From Larkinella humicola (GTDB taxonomy: Bacteria > Bacteroidota > Bacteroidia > Cytophagales > Spirosomataceae), in contig NZ_VTWS01000002.1 in NCBI RefSeq assembly GCF_008727875.1, forward strand, positions 1 through 64,000: a DNA stretch of 64,000 nt. The letters are read 5' to 3'. Within the stretch, counting starts at the first letter, position 1. Each line of letters starts with the position of its first letter. Positions 42,717 to 51,103 of this stretch are shown here, piece after piece. The notes under the pieces are model-generated. The model saw only the letters and a list, made by a program, of their open reading frames with translations, had not been told where the DNA came from and did not search any database. The position numbers were made by a program, and so were the translations under genes.

Positions 42717-42962
42717 TTATTTATACGGCTTCAAAATCTGGTGCCCTTCTTTCACCAGGGCTTCTGCCGACTTTTTGGAGACCACCCAGAAGAGGGGTTC
42801 ATTTTTATGTTTGACGACTGAATATTCCTTTCCGCCATCGCGAAACAAGCGATTACAGGCCCGCATGGCATCGATTTGATTGGTGTACTGATTGTCCTGG
42901 GATTCATGCAAAGCTTTGGCAAGTCGTCTCAATCGGAGGTATGAGCGAATGGATTCAAACAT
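42717..42962 (-). CDS. Small hypothetical protein
   Basis: Product of 81 aa, basic and mostly helical (SIRSYLRLRRLAKALHESQDNQ), then a strand-rich end (EYSVVKHKNEPLFWVVSKKSAEALVKEGHQIL). It has ordinary codon use and a sensible ATG, and no overlapping gene. The family is not recognised. Confidence 0.6.
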   Translation of the reverse strand: MFESIRSYLRLRRLAKALHESQDNQYTNQIDAMRACNRLFRDGGKEYSVVKHKNEPLFWVVSKKSAEALVKEGHQILKPYK

Positions 42963-43348
42963 GGGAAACGGAGGGCTAGTTAATTTTAAAGTTACACGTT
43001 AGAGTAATTTTACTTATAAATTTAGAAATACTCAAACAATTCGGGTGCCAATGTAACCAATATTGCCCAAAATGGTAACATAAGCCACTAGAATGCTAAT
43101 ATCCTGCAATTCTCCAATCAAAAAATCAGGCTTGTTCGATCCACTACAGTGAGGCCTTCGCGTTTGCAAAACAAAACGAAAAGAGGGCCATTCTGCCCTC
43201 TGGAACCTATTTTGTCGAAAATGAGACAAAGAATGTCTGTTTTGAGCTAACCCCCGCTCCTCACAAATCTCCAAATTTGTTCCGTAACCCTACCGGGTCT
43301 AAACCGCAGGATTATCCATTCTCAACCTAAAAAAATGCTCACTCTATC
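42963..43348. other. AT-leaning intergenic region, no gene supported
   Basis: These 386 bases separate two divergent genes. An 80-codon minus-strand frame (43032-43274) exists, but it has no signal, domain or credible start, and I do not annotate it. No repeat or clear promoter box was seen. Confidence 0.5.
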
Positions 43349-44104
43349 ATGAGAAGACTTTTTACACTTCCAGTGCTGGCCCTGCTCTTTCTGACGGGCT
43401 GTGACGACAACGACGATACGGTTGCGGTTGCCCCGACCTACAAAGGAACCGAACAGGCGCTGGGCAATGGCAAAGCCTATTCCTGGGTGAAATTTACCAC
43501 CGACAACAAACCTACTGCCATTGGATTCACCCTCACCAAAGGGGCGCTGGACAACCTGCCACACGGCGGAGTAGCACTGGTGCTGAGCCTACCGACCGAA
43601 GCGGTGGGCAAAACGCCATTCGATCACATCATGCTCGATTATCTGCACACCGGACACGAGCCTCCGGGCGTCTACGACGTGGGGCATTTCGACATGCACT
43701 TCTACATGCAGCCTCTGGCCGAGCGGAAAGCCATTCCGGTTTATGAAGCCGCTAAAGCGAAATTCGACAACCTGCCCCCAGCGGGTTATCTGCCCAGTAC
43801 CTACATCCGTCTGCCCGCCGGTGTGCCGGAAATGGGCGTACACTGGGCCAACCCCGCGTCCCCCGAACTGGCCGGTACGGGCAAGTTTACCGAAACCTTA
43901 ATTTTCGGTTCCTACGACGGCAAAGTCACCTTCATCGAACCGATGGTTGCGCACGAGTTTTTGAAGAACAAACCCAACCTTTCCAAGAGTGTACCGGTGC
44001 CGGCCAAGTTTGCCAAGGCGGGTTATTATCCGATGCAATACACCATTAAACAGGTGGGAGACGACATCCAGGTGAGCCTCGAGGGTCTGATGATGATGCA
44101 ATAG
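43349..44104 (+). CDS. Lipoprotein, DUF5602/TTHB210-like
   Basis: Product of 251 aa with a lipoprotein signal (LFTLPVLALLFLTGCDDN, acylated Cys18). The mature part contains a His-rich stretch HTGHEPPGVYDVGHFDMHFYM and later MGVHWANPASPEL, suggesting metal binding. The pattern recalls TTHB210/DUF5602-type secreted proteins, which I state with moderate confidence only. The c-type cytochrome gene follows after 65 bases, so a joint extracytoplasmic redox or metal role is possible. Confidence 0.65.
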   Translation: MRRLFTLPVLALLFLTGCDDNDDTVAVAPTYKGTEQALGNGKAYSWVKFTTDNKPTAIGFTLTKGALDNLPHGGVALVLSLPTEAVGKTPFDHIMLDYLHTGHEPPGVYDVGHFDMHFYMQPLAERKAIPVYEAAKAKFDNLPPAGYLPSTYIRLPAGVPEMGVHWANPASPELAGTGKFTETLIFGSYDGKVTFIEPMVAHEFLKNKPNLSKSVPVPAKFAKAGYYPMQYTIKQVGDDIQVSLEGLMMMQ

Positions 44105-44169
44105 CGATCATCCGTTCGACCGATTTCTGTTCGTCCCTATTTCCAGATCGTTATCCATTCAAACATTTT

Positions 44170-44766
44170 ATGAAAAAACTTCACCTGGCGGTATTCCCGA
44201 TTGCCCTTCTTTGCGTGTCTCTTTTGGCCGGTTTTACCAGAAATGACGGAATGCCCGAAAAAAACAAAAGGAGCTTTTCCCGATCCGATGATGCCACAAT
44301 CAAACGCGGGAAGTACCTGGTTGGCATTCTGGGGTGTCAGGATTGTCATTCTCCCAAGCGGATGGGGGCCCAGGGCCCGGAGGTCATTCCGGAACTGCAT
44401 TTATCCGGCTATCCGGCCGATCGGCCGGTTGGCAAGGTGGTGCCGGAGGCCCTGAAGAACGGCTGGATGCTGTTTGGCCCCGATGGAACGTCGGCCGTTG
44501 GCCCCTGGGGCGTTAGTTTTGCGGCAAACCTTACCTCCGACGCCACCGGAATCGGCACTTGGACCTACCAGCAATTTAAAACGGCGCTGACCCAGGGCAA
44601 ATCCAAAGGGCTTGCCACGGCCCGACCGCTGCTGCCTCCCATGCCCTGGTTCAACTACACCGACATGGCGGAAGAAGACATTCAGGCGGTATTTCAATAC
44701 CTGAAAAGCACAAAGCCGGTCAAAAATGCCGTGCCTGCCCCCATCGGTCCCGACAAATTGCATTGA
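44170..44766 (+). CDS. Secreted mono-haem cytochrome c family protein
   Basis: Product of 198 aa with an N-terminal hydrophobic export signal. There is one haem-binding motif, CQDCH (in YLVGILGCQDCHSPKR), and a plausible axial Met in LLPPMPWFNYTDMAEEDI, the usual end of class-I cytochrome c domains (AVFQYLKSTKPV). It resembles the small diffusible or membrane-attached cytochromes of Bacteroidota. A strong terminator follows directly. Confidence 0.88.
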   Translation: MKKLHLAVFPIALLCVSLLAGFTRNDGMPEKNKRSFSRSDDATIKRGKYLVGILGCQDCHSPKRMGAQGPEVIPELHLSGYPADRPVGKVVPEALKNGWMLFGPDGTSAVGPWGVSFAANLTSDATGIGTWTYQQFKTALTQGKSKGLATARPLLPPMPWFNYTDMAEEDIQAVFQYLKSTKPVKNAVPAPIGPDKLH

Positions 44767-44771
44767 TCAAA

Positions 44772-44809
44772 CCGGGGAGGGCTTACCGATGCCCTTCCCG
44801 GTTTCTTTT
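44772..44809 (+). terminator. Rho-independent terminator of the cytochrome gene
   Basis: An 11-base arm pair (44772-44782 and 44791-44801, one mismatch, 8-base loop) followed by TTTCTTTT, five bases after the cytochrome stop codon. Confidence 0.85.
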
Positions 44810-44815
44810 CCTTTC

Positions 44816-44956
44816 TTACCAGAAACGGATAAACCAGTAGGCAATAATCAGGATCAGCCCGGCAAACAAATAAATGCGTTGGGTGATTTTACGCCGTTGT
44901 TTGAAGATCCACAACAAAATAAGGCTCAGGCCCAAAGCCAACAGGGTAACCTCCAT
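44816..44956 (-). CDS. Small two-helix membrane protein
   Basis: Product of 46 aa, read directly from the sequence: ATG at 44956, TAA at 44816-44818. Two hydrophobic helices (VTLLALGLSLILLWIF and YLFAGLILIIAYWFIRF) flank a basic loop (KQRRKITQR), which gives a loop-in hairpin topology by the positive-inside rule. The frame fills a gap that would otherwise be empty between two convergent-facing signals. The family is not recognised; small hairpin proteins of this size are common in Bacteroidota. Confidence 0.6.
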   Translation of the reverse strand: MEVTLLALGLSLILLWIFKQRRKITQRIYLFAGLILIIAYWFIRFW

Positions 44957-45075
44957 ACGCTTTACCGGTTTTTACAAGTGCTTGTCTGAGCAAAAGTAAG
45001 AAAGAAATCGCCCCAAAGGTTGGCTTAACATTTCGAGGTGTCCGGTAGTTAAGAACGTATACCAGACACAGACCC

Positions 45076-45324
45076 ATGAAAAATCTAAATGACCTTTCGT
45101 TCGATGAAATTCAGAAAATGTATTCCTATGCCATCAATCTGGCGGCTTCGTATGTGAAAGATGCCGAGAAGCATTACAAAGCGGAGGAAAAAGAAAGAGG
45201 GGACGATTTTACAGCTGCCGATAAAGAATGGACGGAGTACGCCCGAATTCTGGATCTGGAACTCCAAAACCGGATCAAGTCGGCGGTACATATCCAAACC
45301 CCACAACCACAACCCTTTATTTAA
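45076..45324 (+). CDS. Small hypothetical helical protein
   Basis: Product of 82 aa, highly charged and probably two helices (LSFDEIQKMYSYAINLAASYVKDAEKHYKAEEKER and DKEWTEYARILDLELQNRI). There is no signal or membrane segment. It has a good ATG and is followed by a hairpin terminator. The family is not recognised. Confidence 0.65.
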   Translation: MKNLNDLSFDEIQKMYSYAINLAASYVKDAEKHYKAEEKERGDDFTAADKEWTEYARILDLELQNRIKSAVHIQTPQPQPFI

Positions 45325-45341
45325 CCGGCAACAGCTCTACG

Positions 45342-45377
45342 CCCCCTGATCCTTCGGTATGGTCAGGGGGTATCTTT
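45342..45377 (+). terminator. Hairpin terminator
   Basis: CCCCCTGA (45342-45349) pairs with TCAGGGGG (45363-45370), followed by TATCTTTTT, 18 bases after the preceding stop codon. Confidence 0.8.
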
Positions 45378-45631
45378 TTAGTGGGAAACCCGTATCTCGA
45401 TCGATTTCACTCCGCGCACCCAGCGAGCGGGTTTCTTCTCACCCGGAACAACGACGCGATAGGGACCAACTCCCGCAGGCAACGGTGTGCCATCGACGCT
45501 GTCGGCCAGGAGAATGGGTTGCGTGGCAAAATCCGGGATTCTGTCCCGGTTGCTGATTGCGCCCAAACCGGGGGAAGCAGGGCTATCGACAGGAATAATC
45601 CTGCGATCATATACGTTACAATAGGCTTCAT
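45378..45631 (-). pseudogene. Remnant of a sulfite-oxidase-like molybdopterin protein
   Basis: An N-terminal signal peptide (KPIVTYMIAGLFLSIALLP, start 45631, ending VWAQ) is in one frame. The downstream frame reads a typical C-terminal piece of a molybdopterin-dependent oxidoreductase (ILLADSVDGTPLP, GPYRVVVPGEKKPARWVR, VKSIEIRVSH) up to the stop at 45378. The two frames do not join, and the middle of the domain, about 60-90 residues in the usual 150-aa relatives, is missing. I read this as an internal deletion plus frameshift. A sequencing error could explain the frameshift but not the missing part. Confidence 0.6.
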
Positions 45632-45710
45632 CCTGTCAAGTTATGATCCGCGTTATATTCCAACAAATATAACGCTTTCAGGAAATAGATGAAGCCCTAG
45701 CAGAAAATGC

Positions 45711-46064
45711 TTAGTGCAGGAAATGGATCGCCAGCATCACAAGGTGGATCAGTACGTTAACAATGAAAAGCTGGACACAGAACCGTACGGACAGGAGTCC
45801 CAAATTAGAAACCAGTACGACGAAGAAACTGACTACCGCGATCCCCGCGAAAATGTCGCTGTAACCGAAATCAAAATATTGAAAAACCAGCAACGAAGCC
45901 GGGGTTATGATGCAACTCTGGATAATCAGTAGGGCAACCATGACCGTAAACCGGTAATCGCCGGTTTCCAGAACGCTTAGGGCACGGTTATACCGGGTAC
46001 GCCAGTTTAACGCAGAAGGCTGATCGGCAACAGAGTGGGTTGGGAAAGCGAGTTTCGTGTTCAT
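45711..46064 (-). CDS. Three-helix hypothetical membrane protein
   Basis: Product of 117 aa from ATG 46064. After a polar N-terminus of about 40 residues there are three membrane helices (YRFTVMVALLIIQSCIITPA, GYSDIFAGIAVVSFFVVLVSNLG, FCVQLFIVNVLIHLVMLAIHFL). No family is recognised. It lies alone between the degraded gene and a divergent coiled-coil gene. Confidence 0.7.
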   Translation of the reverse strand: MNTKLAFPTHSVADQPSALNWRTRYNRALSVLETGDYRFTVMVALLIIQSCIITPASLLVFQYFDFGYSDIFAGIAVVSFFVVLVSNLGLLSVRFCVQLFIVNVLIHLVMLAIHFLH

Positions 46065-46190
46065 CGTCGTAAGGAATAATTGATACACAAAAGTCGCTGC
46101 GAAAAGACAATCCGGGGATGAGATCCGTTAGCTGACCGGATGATCTCTGTTTTGCCCCGAAGTAACAATCCTCACGTCAAAAACTGACGA

Positions 46191-46661
46191 ATGTCATGGC
46201 AAAGGTCCGGGCGAACCGGCAGCTTTACGGAAAATATGAATACGATGGAACCGCTAAAGAATTCAATTGCCGATCTGGAGACGTATCAACTGGAAAATTG
46301 TCATTCCGAAAACAAGCGGTGGGCCCTTACCCTGACCAGTTACGAACAGGAAATTGAGCAGTTGATGACCCTCCTGGATGATGTCCTGGAGCAATTTAAC
46401 CACCAGAATCTGCGCCAACGCGCTTTCGATTACCAGCAGAATCTGAAACGGCTGAAAGTGTGGTTCACGCGCCTGCATACCGACCTGATCTGCGACCGTT
46501 CTTCCTGTGTTTCAGACAGGTCGCTTCCCTGCGGAGAATCCCGTTTTGGCCGTTACACGGCCATTCCCAGCCAATTTACCGGTTTATCCGACGAGTTTTC
46601 TAAAATCAAAGCGGGTTGCTACCAGTTCCTGTCGGTCGTGGTTCAACTAAATTTGATGTAA
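46191..46661 (+). CDS. Hypothetical coiled-coil protein
   Basis: Product of 156 aa if started at 46191; ATGs at 46236 and 46245 are equally possible and remove a non-helical lead. The core is a helical, Glu/Gln-rich stretch (LTSYEQEIEQLMTLLDDVLEQFNHQNLRQRAFDYQQNLKRLKVW), probably a coiled coil, followed by a Cys- and Ser-containing tail. There is no signal or membrane helix. The function is unknown. It is convergent with the DUF4174 gene 29 bases away. Confidence 0.6.
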   Translation: MSWQRSGRTGSFTENMNTMEPLKNSIADLETYQLENCHSENKRWALTLTSYEQEIEQLMTLLDDVLEQFNHQNLRQRAFDYQQNLKRLKVWFTRLHTDLICDRSSCVSDRSLPCGESRFGRYTAIPSQFTGLSDEFSKIKAGCYQFLSVVVQLNLM

Positions 46662-46690
46662 CACTCCGGCATTGCCAGGCCGGCACCTTC

Positions 46691-47131
46691 CTATTGCCTC
46701 CGGGTCTCGGCCTGCCGCATGGGCATGCTGTCGATGATCCGGAATACGTCGCCGGGTTTGATCGGTTTTTTGAACGTATGTTTCACTCCGCCGTCTTTGC
46801 CGATGAGCCAGCCTTTGAAAACGTCGGAGGAAGTTAACTGAAACGCATTTTTTGTCAGAAACTGCCGGTCCGCTTCCGGCAGTTCGGCGGCAGTCAGCAT
46901 GATTACGTCCAGGTCGCGATCGTCAAGACCGGCTTTTTCAGTTTGCAGGATTTTTTGCTGTTGCAGGAAAGCAGGTTGCGCCGGATCAGTCCCATACACC
47001 AGCAGAACGCGCCGGTCGTTCCGCTTCTCGTCCAGCGTGGCTTTCAGGGATTTCTTTTGGGAACCGTTCATTTCCATTGCTCCAGACAGGGTCATACTGA
47101 GCAGTAGTCCCATCAACCATACCGTTTGCAT
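46691..47131 (-). CDS. Secreted DUF4174 family protein
   Basis: Product of 146 aa with a signal peptide (VWLMGLLLSMTLSGAME). The mature part fits DUF4174, a thioredoxin-like fold without the CxxC pair: DRRVLLVYGTDPAQPAFLQQQKIL, DLDVIMLTAAELP and GWLIGKDGGVKHTFKKPIKPGDVFRIIDSMPMRQAE. The conserved end (IDxMPMRxxE) is the clearest family mark. The role is unknown. Confidence 0.85.
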   Translation of the reverse strand: MQTVWLMGLLLSMTLSGAMEMNGSQKKSLKATLDEKRNDRRVLLVYGTDPAQPAFLQQQKILQTEKAGLDDRDLDVIMLTAAELPEADRQFLTKNAFQLTSSDVFKGWLIGKDGGVKHTFKKPIKPGDVFRIIDSMPMRQAETRRQ

Positions 47132-47183
47132 AGCGTAAAAGGTTTAAAAGCCGCTCTTCCGGCTTATACCTCATAACTCTTTG

Positions 47184-47561
47184 TCAATCGAAGAGGTTTT
47201 CGGAGCGTTCCAGCAACAGAATGGCCGACTGCGGAACGATGCAGTATTTTTCGCCTTCGTATTCCAGTTCAATGGCGTTGCGCTGGAGGTAAATGGCCAG
47301 ATCGCCTTCCAGGGCCTGGAGTGGCATGTATTTCACTTTTTCTTCGGTTTCCTTCCAGGGTTCCTCTTCCGACGGCGAAGGAATCGGGTATCCCGGTCCC
47401 ACTTTGATGACGTAACCGCTCTGCACCTGTTCTTTTTCCGTTACGGTCGGTGGTAAGTACAAACCGCTGTTGGTGCGTTCACTTGGGTTTTTGGGTTTCA
47501 CCAGCACCCGGTCCCCCACAACGATCAATCGTCTCAATCGGTTATCTGCCGTTATTTCCAT
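47184..47561 (-). CDS. GroES-like (Cpn10) co-chaperone, divergent
   Basis: Product of 125 aa from ATG 47561 (a TTG three codons earlier is possible). The Cpn10 pattern is present: VVGDRVLVKPKNPSE, a mobile-loop region with GLYLPP in place of the usual G-I-V/I-L, SGYVIKVGPG, and YCIVPQSAILLL. It is longer than the roughly 97-residue GroES because of an acidic Pro-rich insert (about 67-85, IPSPSEEEPWKETEE). No groEL is adjacent. It may be a second, specialised Cpn10 paralogue; ability to cap GroEL is uncertain. Confidence 0.85.
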   Translation of the reverse strand: MEITADNRLRRLIVVGDRVLVKPKNPSERTNSGLYLPPTVTEKEQVQSGYVIKVGPGYPIPSPSEEEPWKETEEKVKYMPLQALEGDLAIYLQRNAIELEYEGEKYCIVPQSAILLLERSENLFD

Positions 47562-47677
47562 GGTTGTCAATCAGTAGTCGTTTTTGCGCCGGTAAACGTC
47601 GCCAGCCACCCCGATCAATAATCAGGCTACCCCGCATTTTGCGACAAAATGTCAGCCTGTGACCGGTTTTCACCCCA

Positions 47678-47887
47678 TTAGGGAACCGGGTCATAACCGC
47701 TGCCGCCCCACGGATGACAGCGTGCAATGCGCTTCAACCCCAGTTCTCCCCCCTTCAAAGCACCGTATTTCTGCACGGCTTCAATCATGTACTGGGAGCA
47801 GGTTGGCGTATACCGGCACGAATTGGGCAGGTAGGGCGAGAGAGCCCCCTGGTAAAATCGAACGAAGCCAATCAAGACGGTTTTCAT
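47678..47887 (-). CDS. yidD: Membrane protein insertion efficiency factor YidD
   Basis: Product of 69 aa from ATG 47887; an ATG seven codons upstream (47908) is also possible, but the shorter form matches the family length. All YidD marks are present: [36 protein letters not shown] and [13 protein letters not shown]. It is a small amphipathic protein thought to help YidC-dependent insertion. Here it is apart from rnpA and yidC, and divergent from lgt, another envelope-biogenesis gene. Confidence 0.93.
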   Translation of the reverse strand: MKTVLIGFVRFYQGALSPYLPNSCRYTPTCSQYMIEAVQKYGALKGGELGLKRIARCHPWGGSGYDPVP

Positions 47888-47919
47888 AGTTGATAACAAG
47901 TCCTTCATTAAATCTTTTC

Positions 47920-47927
47920 TATCTTTG
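47920..47927 (+). promoter_or_regulatory. Possible -7 box upstream of lgt
   Basis: TATCTTTG fits TAnnTTTG on the plus strand. It is about 105 bases before the lgt ATG, which would leave a long leader, so assignment is tentative. Confidence 0.3.
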
Positions 47928-48031
47928 CTTTCAATCCGCGCCGACCTGGCTCTTCAACCAGCCGTCGGGCCGCAGGATTCAAACCCTGAGCCGCCGATGC
48001 GGGTCTATTCTTTAACACGTCACGAAATCGA

Positions 48032-48865
48032 ATGCTCTCCTACATCATCTGGGATGTTAATCCCGAATTATTTTCTATCGGCTCTTTCTCCGTTCGCTGG
48101 TATGGTCTCCTGTTCGCCCTCGGCTTTCTGTTGGGCCAGCAAATCATGCTCTACATCTTCAAACGCGAAGGCAAACCCATCAGCGACATCGATGCCCTGA
48201 CCCTCTACATGGTCATTGCCACCGTTCTCGGTGCCCGAATCGGCCATTTTCTTTTCTACGAACCCGAAGTTCTGTTCAAAAACCCGCTGGAGGTGATTCT
48301 CCCCCCCTACCGCGGACTGGCCAGCCACGGTGCCACCGTCGGGATTCTGACCGGTTTATGGCTCTACTCCCGCCGGAAATCCAGCCTGGCTACCCAACAG
48401 ACGTTCCTCTGGGTGACCGACCGCATCGTCATTGCCGTGGCCCTGGGCGGCTGTTTCATCCGGCTCGGTAACCTGATGAACTCCGAAATTGTCGGTCGAC
48501 CCACCGACGTTCCCTGGGGATTCGTCTTTGTTAACAACACGGAGTATCTACAGATTCCCCGCCACCCGGCGCAATTGTACGAAGCCATTTCGTGCCTGTT
48601 CATCTGCCTCTTTTTGTTCTGGTTCTGGAACCGCTACAAGCAGAATACACCCCGGGGCAGTTTGCTCGGCATCTTCCTGATTGGGGTGTTTGGCCTGCGG
48701 TTTTTCTACGAATTCCTGAAAGAAGATCAGGTCGAGTTTGAAAAAACGCTGGCTCTCAATATGGGTCAAATTCTGAGCATTCCTGCCGTACTGGCCGGTA
48801 TTTATTTACTGGTGGTGAGTTTCCGAAAACAGGCGACTCTCCAGAGTTCCGCGAAAAACCGGTAG
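48032..48865 (+). CDS. lgt: Prolipoprotein diacylglyceryl transferase
   Basis: Product of 277 aa, an inner-membrane enzyme that moves diacylglycerol from phosphatidylglycerol to the lipobox Cys of prolipoproteins, the first step for the many lipoproteins in this window. Seven hydrophobic segments are visible. Motifs: SVRWYGLLFALGF near the N-terminus, ASHGATVGI (the HGG-like loop), the Lgt signature LGNLMNSEIVGRPTDVPWG, and HPAQLYEA. The length is usual. Confidence 0.95.
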   Translation: MLSYIIWDVNPELFSIGSFSVRWYGLLFALGFLLGQQIMLYIFKREGKPISDIDALTLYMVIATVLGARIGHFLFYEPEVLFKNPLEVILPPYRGLASHGATVGILTGLWLYSRRKSSLATQQTFLWVTDRIVIAVALGGCFIRLGNLMNSEIVGRPTDVPWGFVFVNNTEYLQIPRHPAQLYEAISCLFICLFLFWFWNRYKQNTPRGSLLGIFLIGVFGLRFFYEFLKEDQVEFEKTLALNMGQILSIPAVLAGIYLLVVSFRKQATLQSSAKNR

Positions 48866-48997
48866 CCGTCGCGTCATTATTACCGATGACTCAATAATGA
48901 ATACGTTGTAAACGGAATCCTTCTTTCTTTGCTCTAATTCCACCGGTGCCAGCCGGTTGGAGGTAAAAACTCTTGACTTAACCAATCCAATCTACGA

Positions 48998-49630
48998 ATG
49001 AAACTGATCCAATCAGTACCCGTTTTCTTGCTGGCAGCTACGCTGTTGATGAGCTGCGGTGGCAATAAAGAAGAAGAAAAAGCCGAATCATCGGACGATG
49101 ACGGCACCTCAATTTCGGCCAGCGAAAGCGTTGATGCGCTGAAAAAAATGGCTGATCAGGCGGAAGAAATGCAGAAAAACGGCCCGGTCGAAACCGTTGA
49201 TTTCCGCAAACTGAAAGAAATGCTCCCCGCCGATGCCGACGGTTTGGCCCGCAAGGAAGCCACCGGCGAGAAAAACGGCATGGCCGGTTTCAACATCTCC
49301 ACCGCCAAAGGTGAATACCGCAACGACGACGACAGCCAATCCATCGAAGTGAACATCGTCGATGCCGGTGGAACCGGTGCCTTGATGGGTATGGCCGCCT
49401 GGTCGATTATCGAAGTGGACAAGGAAACCGAAAACGGTTACGAAAAAACCACCAAATTTGGCGATTACAAAGCCTACGAAAAGTACGACAACAGCAGCAA
49501 AAACGGCGAAATCGCGGTATTGATCAACAACCGGTTCATCGTAACGGCCAAAGGCAACGGCGTTGACATGAGCAAAATCAAAGCCACCCTCGAAGACATT
49601 GAGCTGGGCAAGCTGGCGGATTTGAAATAG
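48998..49630 (+). CDS. Hypothetical acidic lipoprotein
   Basis: Product of 210 aa with a lipoprotein signal (VFLLAATLLMSCGGNKEEEKAE, acylated Cys20). After Cys the acidic run NKEEEKAESSDDDG could serve as a surface-export signal of the Bacteroidota type. A helical stretch (DALKKMADQAEEMQ) leads into a single alpha/beta domain (FNISTAKGEYRN, SIEVNIVDAGGTGALMGMAAW, RFIVTAKGNGVDMSKIKATLEDI). The pattern is seen in Bacteroidota lipoproteins, but I cannot name the family. A 23-bp palindrome follows. Confidence 0.75.
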   Translation: MKLIQSVPVFLLAATLLMSCGGNKEEEKAESSDDDGTSISASESVDALKKMADQAEEMQKNGPVETVDFRKLKEMLPADADGLARKEATGEKNGMAGFNISTAKGEYRNDDDSQSIEVNIVDAGGTGALMGMAAWSIIEVDKETENGYEKTTKFGDYKAYEKYDNSSKNGEIAVLINNRFIVTAKGNGVDMSKIKATLEDIELGKLADLK

Positions 49631-49634
49631 ATAC

Positions 49635-49706
49635 ACCAGACAAGAGAGGTGAGACAACTGCGAATGGATTGGTCTTTACTCTCTTGTCTCACCTCTCTTG
49701 TCTGGT
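49635..49706. repeat. 23-bp perfect palindrome between convergent genes, family E
   Basis: Arms 49635-49657 and 49684-49706 are perfectly complementary (core AAGAGAGGTGAGACAA) around a 26-base loop. It can terminate transcription of both the lipoprotein gene and the MFS gene. Related elements: 35301-35358 and 57328-57396. Confidence 0.9.
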
Positions 49707-49710
49707 TTCA

Positions 49711-51063
49711 TCAATGCCCTCCGGCTCCAATGGGAAAGGCCGCTTCTTCGGCCTGATTGGTTTCCTTCACCAGAAAACAGGCCCCGGCGGCCAGAATCAG
49801 GCAAACCCCGCAGAGTGCCAGTGCATTCCGCGGATCGCTGTTTAAGACGGTTTCGTACAGAAAGCCAATCGTCATGTTGTTGATAATCTGCGGAACGACG
49901 ATAAAACCGTTGAACAGTCCCATGTAAACGCCCATCCGCTCCTTGGGAACGGAGGTGGAAAGCATGACGTAGGGCATCGACATGATGGAGCCCCAGGCCA
50001 GGCCAACCAGCGTCATGCCGACCAGGAAGATGTATTTGTCGTGCGAAAACAGCATGGACAGGAAACCCAGCCCGCCGATGGTCAGAAAAACCGCGTGGGT
50101 GCTGCGACGACCCAGCCGGTTGGCAATTGGCGGCAGCAAAAACGAGATTCCGAAACAGCCGACGTTGAAGAGGGCAAAACACAAGTTGCTCCATTCCAGC
50201 CCTTTGGCAAACCCTTCGGGATTGATCTTCGCATCCGGCGCATCGAAGGCATGGCGGGCAATGGCCAGCGACAGATACTGCCACATCAGCGGCAAACCGT
50301 ACCAGGTAAAGAATTTCACCCACCAGAGCTGCTTCATGGTGGCCGGCATGTGGCGAAACGCATCAAGCACCTCGGCAAACGCGTGAAAAACCCCGCGCTT
50401 CTCTTTTTTCATCCGCTCAAACTCTTCCATGTTCTCGGGCGGATACTCCGTGGTCGTATACATCGTCCAGATTACCGCTCCCAGAATCGCAACACCACCG
50501 ATGTAAAACGAGTATTTAACAAAGTCGGGGATCAGGTTGGCCCCGGTAGCCGCCACGGCGATGCCGAAAATCGGCAAAATAAACGGCATCAGATTGGCCA
50601 GCGTTTGCCCGAAACCGACGAAGAAACTCTGAACGGCAAACCCCAGATTCCGTTGCTGGTTGTTTAATTTGTCGCCGATAAACGCCCGAAACGGCTCCAT
50701 TGTGATGTTCAGACCCGCATCGAGCAGCCACATCAGGCTGGCGGCCATCCAGAGCGCCGACGAATTGGGCATCATAATCAGCGCAAAACTGGTGATGAGT
50801 GCGCCAACGAGGAAATACGGTTTTCGACGCCCCCAGCGTTTAGACCATGTCCGGTCGCTCATCGCGCCGATAATGGGCTGCACCAGCAAACCGGTGACGG
50901 GACCCGCCAGCCAGAGGATGGGAATGGCGGATTCTTCGGCGTTGAGATACCGGAAAATGGGACTCATGTTGGCCTGCTGTAAACCGAAGCCGTACTGAAT
51001 ACCCAGAAATCCAAAACTCATGTTCCAGATTTGCCAGAAACGTAGGTGGGGCTTGTCTTTCAT
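49711..51063 (-). CDS. MFS transporter, SLC45/GPH-like sugar carrier
   Basis: Product of 450 aa with twelve hydrophobic segments. N-terminal MSFGFLGIQYGFGLQQANMSPIF and GPVTGLLVQPIIGAMSDRTWSKRWGRRKPYFLVG carry the MFS loop 2-3 motif (SDR...RWGRRKP) in the form typical of SLC45 and glycoside-cation symporters. A long cytoplasmic loop (YPPENMEEFERMKKEKRG) divides the halves. Probable substrate: a disaccharide or other sugar, imported with protons. No sugar enzyme is adjacent, so this remains inference. Confidence 0.88.
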   Translation of the reverse strand: MKDKPHLRFWQIWNMSFGFLGIQYGFGLQQANMSPIFRYLNAEESAIPILWLAGPVTGLLVQPIIGAMSDRTWSKRWGRRKPYFLVGALITSFALIMMPNSSALWMAASLMWLLDAGLNITMEPFRAFIGDKLNNQQRNLGFAVQSFFVGFGQTLANLMPFILPIFGIAVAATGANLIPDFVKYSFYIGGVAILGAVIWTMYTTTEYPPENMEEFERMKKEKRGVFHAFAEVLDAFRHMPATMKQLWWVKFFTWYGLPLMWQYLSLAIARHAFDAPDAKINPEGFAKGLEWSNLCFALFNVGCFGISFLLPPIANRLGRRSTHAVFLTIGGLGFLSMLFSHDKYIFLVGMTLVGLAWGSIMSMPYVMLSTSVPKERMGVYMGLFNGFIVVPQIINNMTIGFLYETVLNSDPRNALALCGVCLILAAGACFLVKETNQAEEAAFPIGAGGH

Positions 51064-51103
51064 GAGAAAAACGAAGAGAAGAGATATGTTTAGGTTAGCG
51101 GAG

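Noticed and set aside
43032-43274. 80-codon minus-strand frame in an AT-leaning gap
   Set aside because: No domain, signal or convincing start, and uneven composition; too weak to call.
47960-48005. tRNA-like T-arm string upstream of lgt on the minus strand
   Set aside because: The TTTGAATCC-like string does not sit in a proper 5-bp stem with a 7-base loop, and no anticodon arm or acceptor stem could be drawn.
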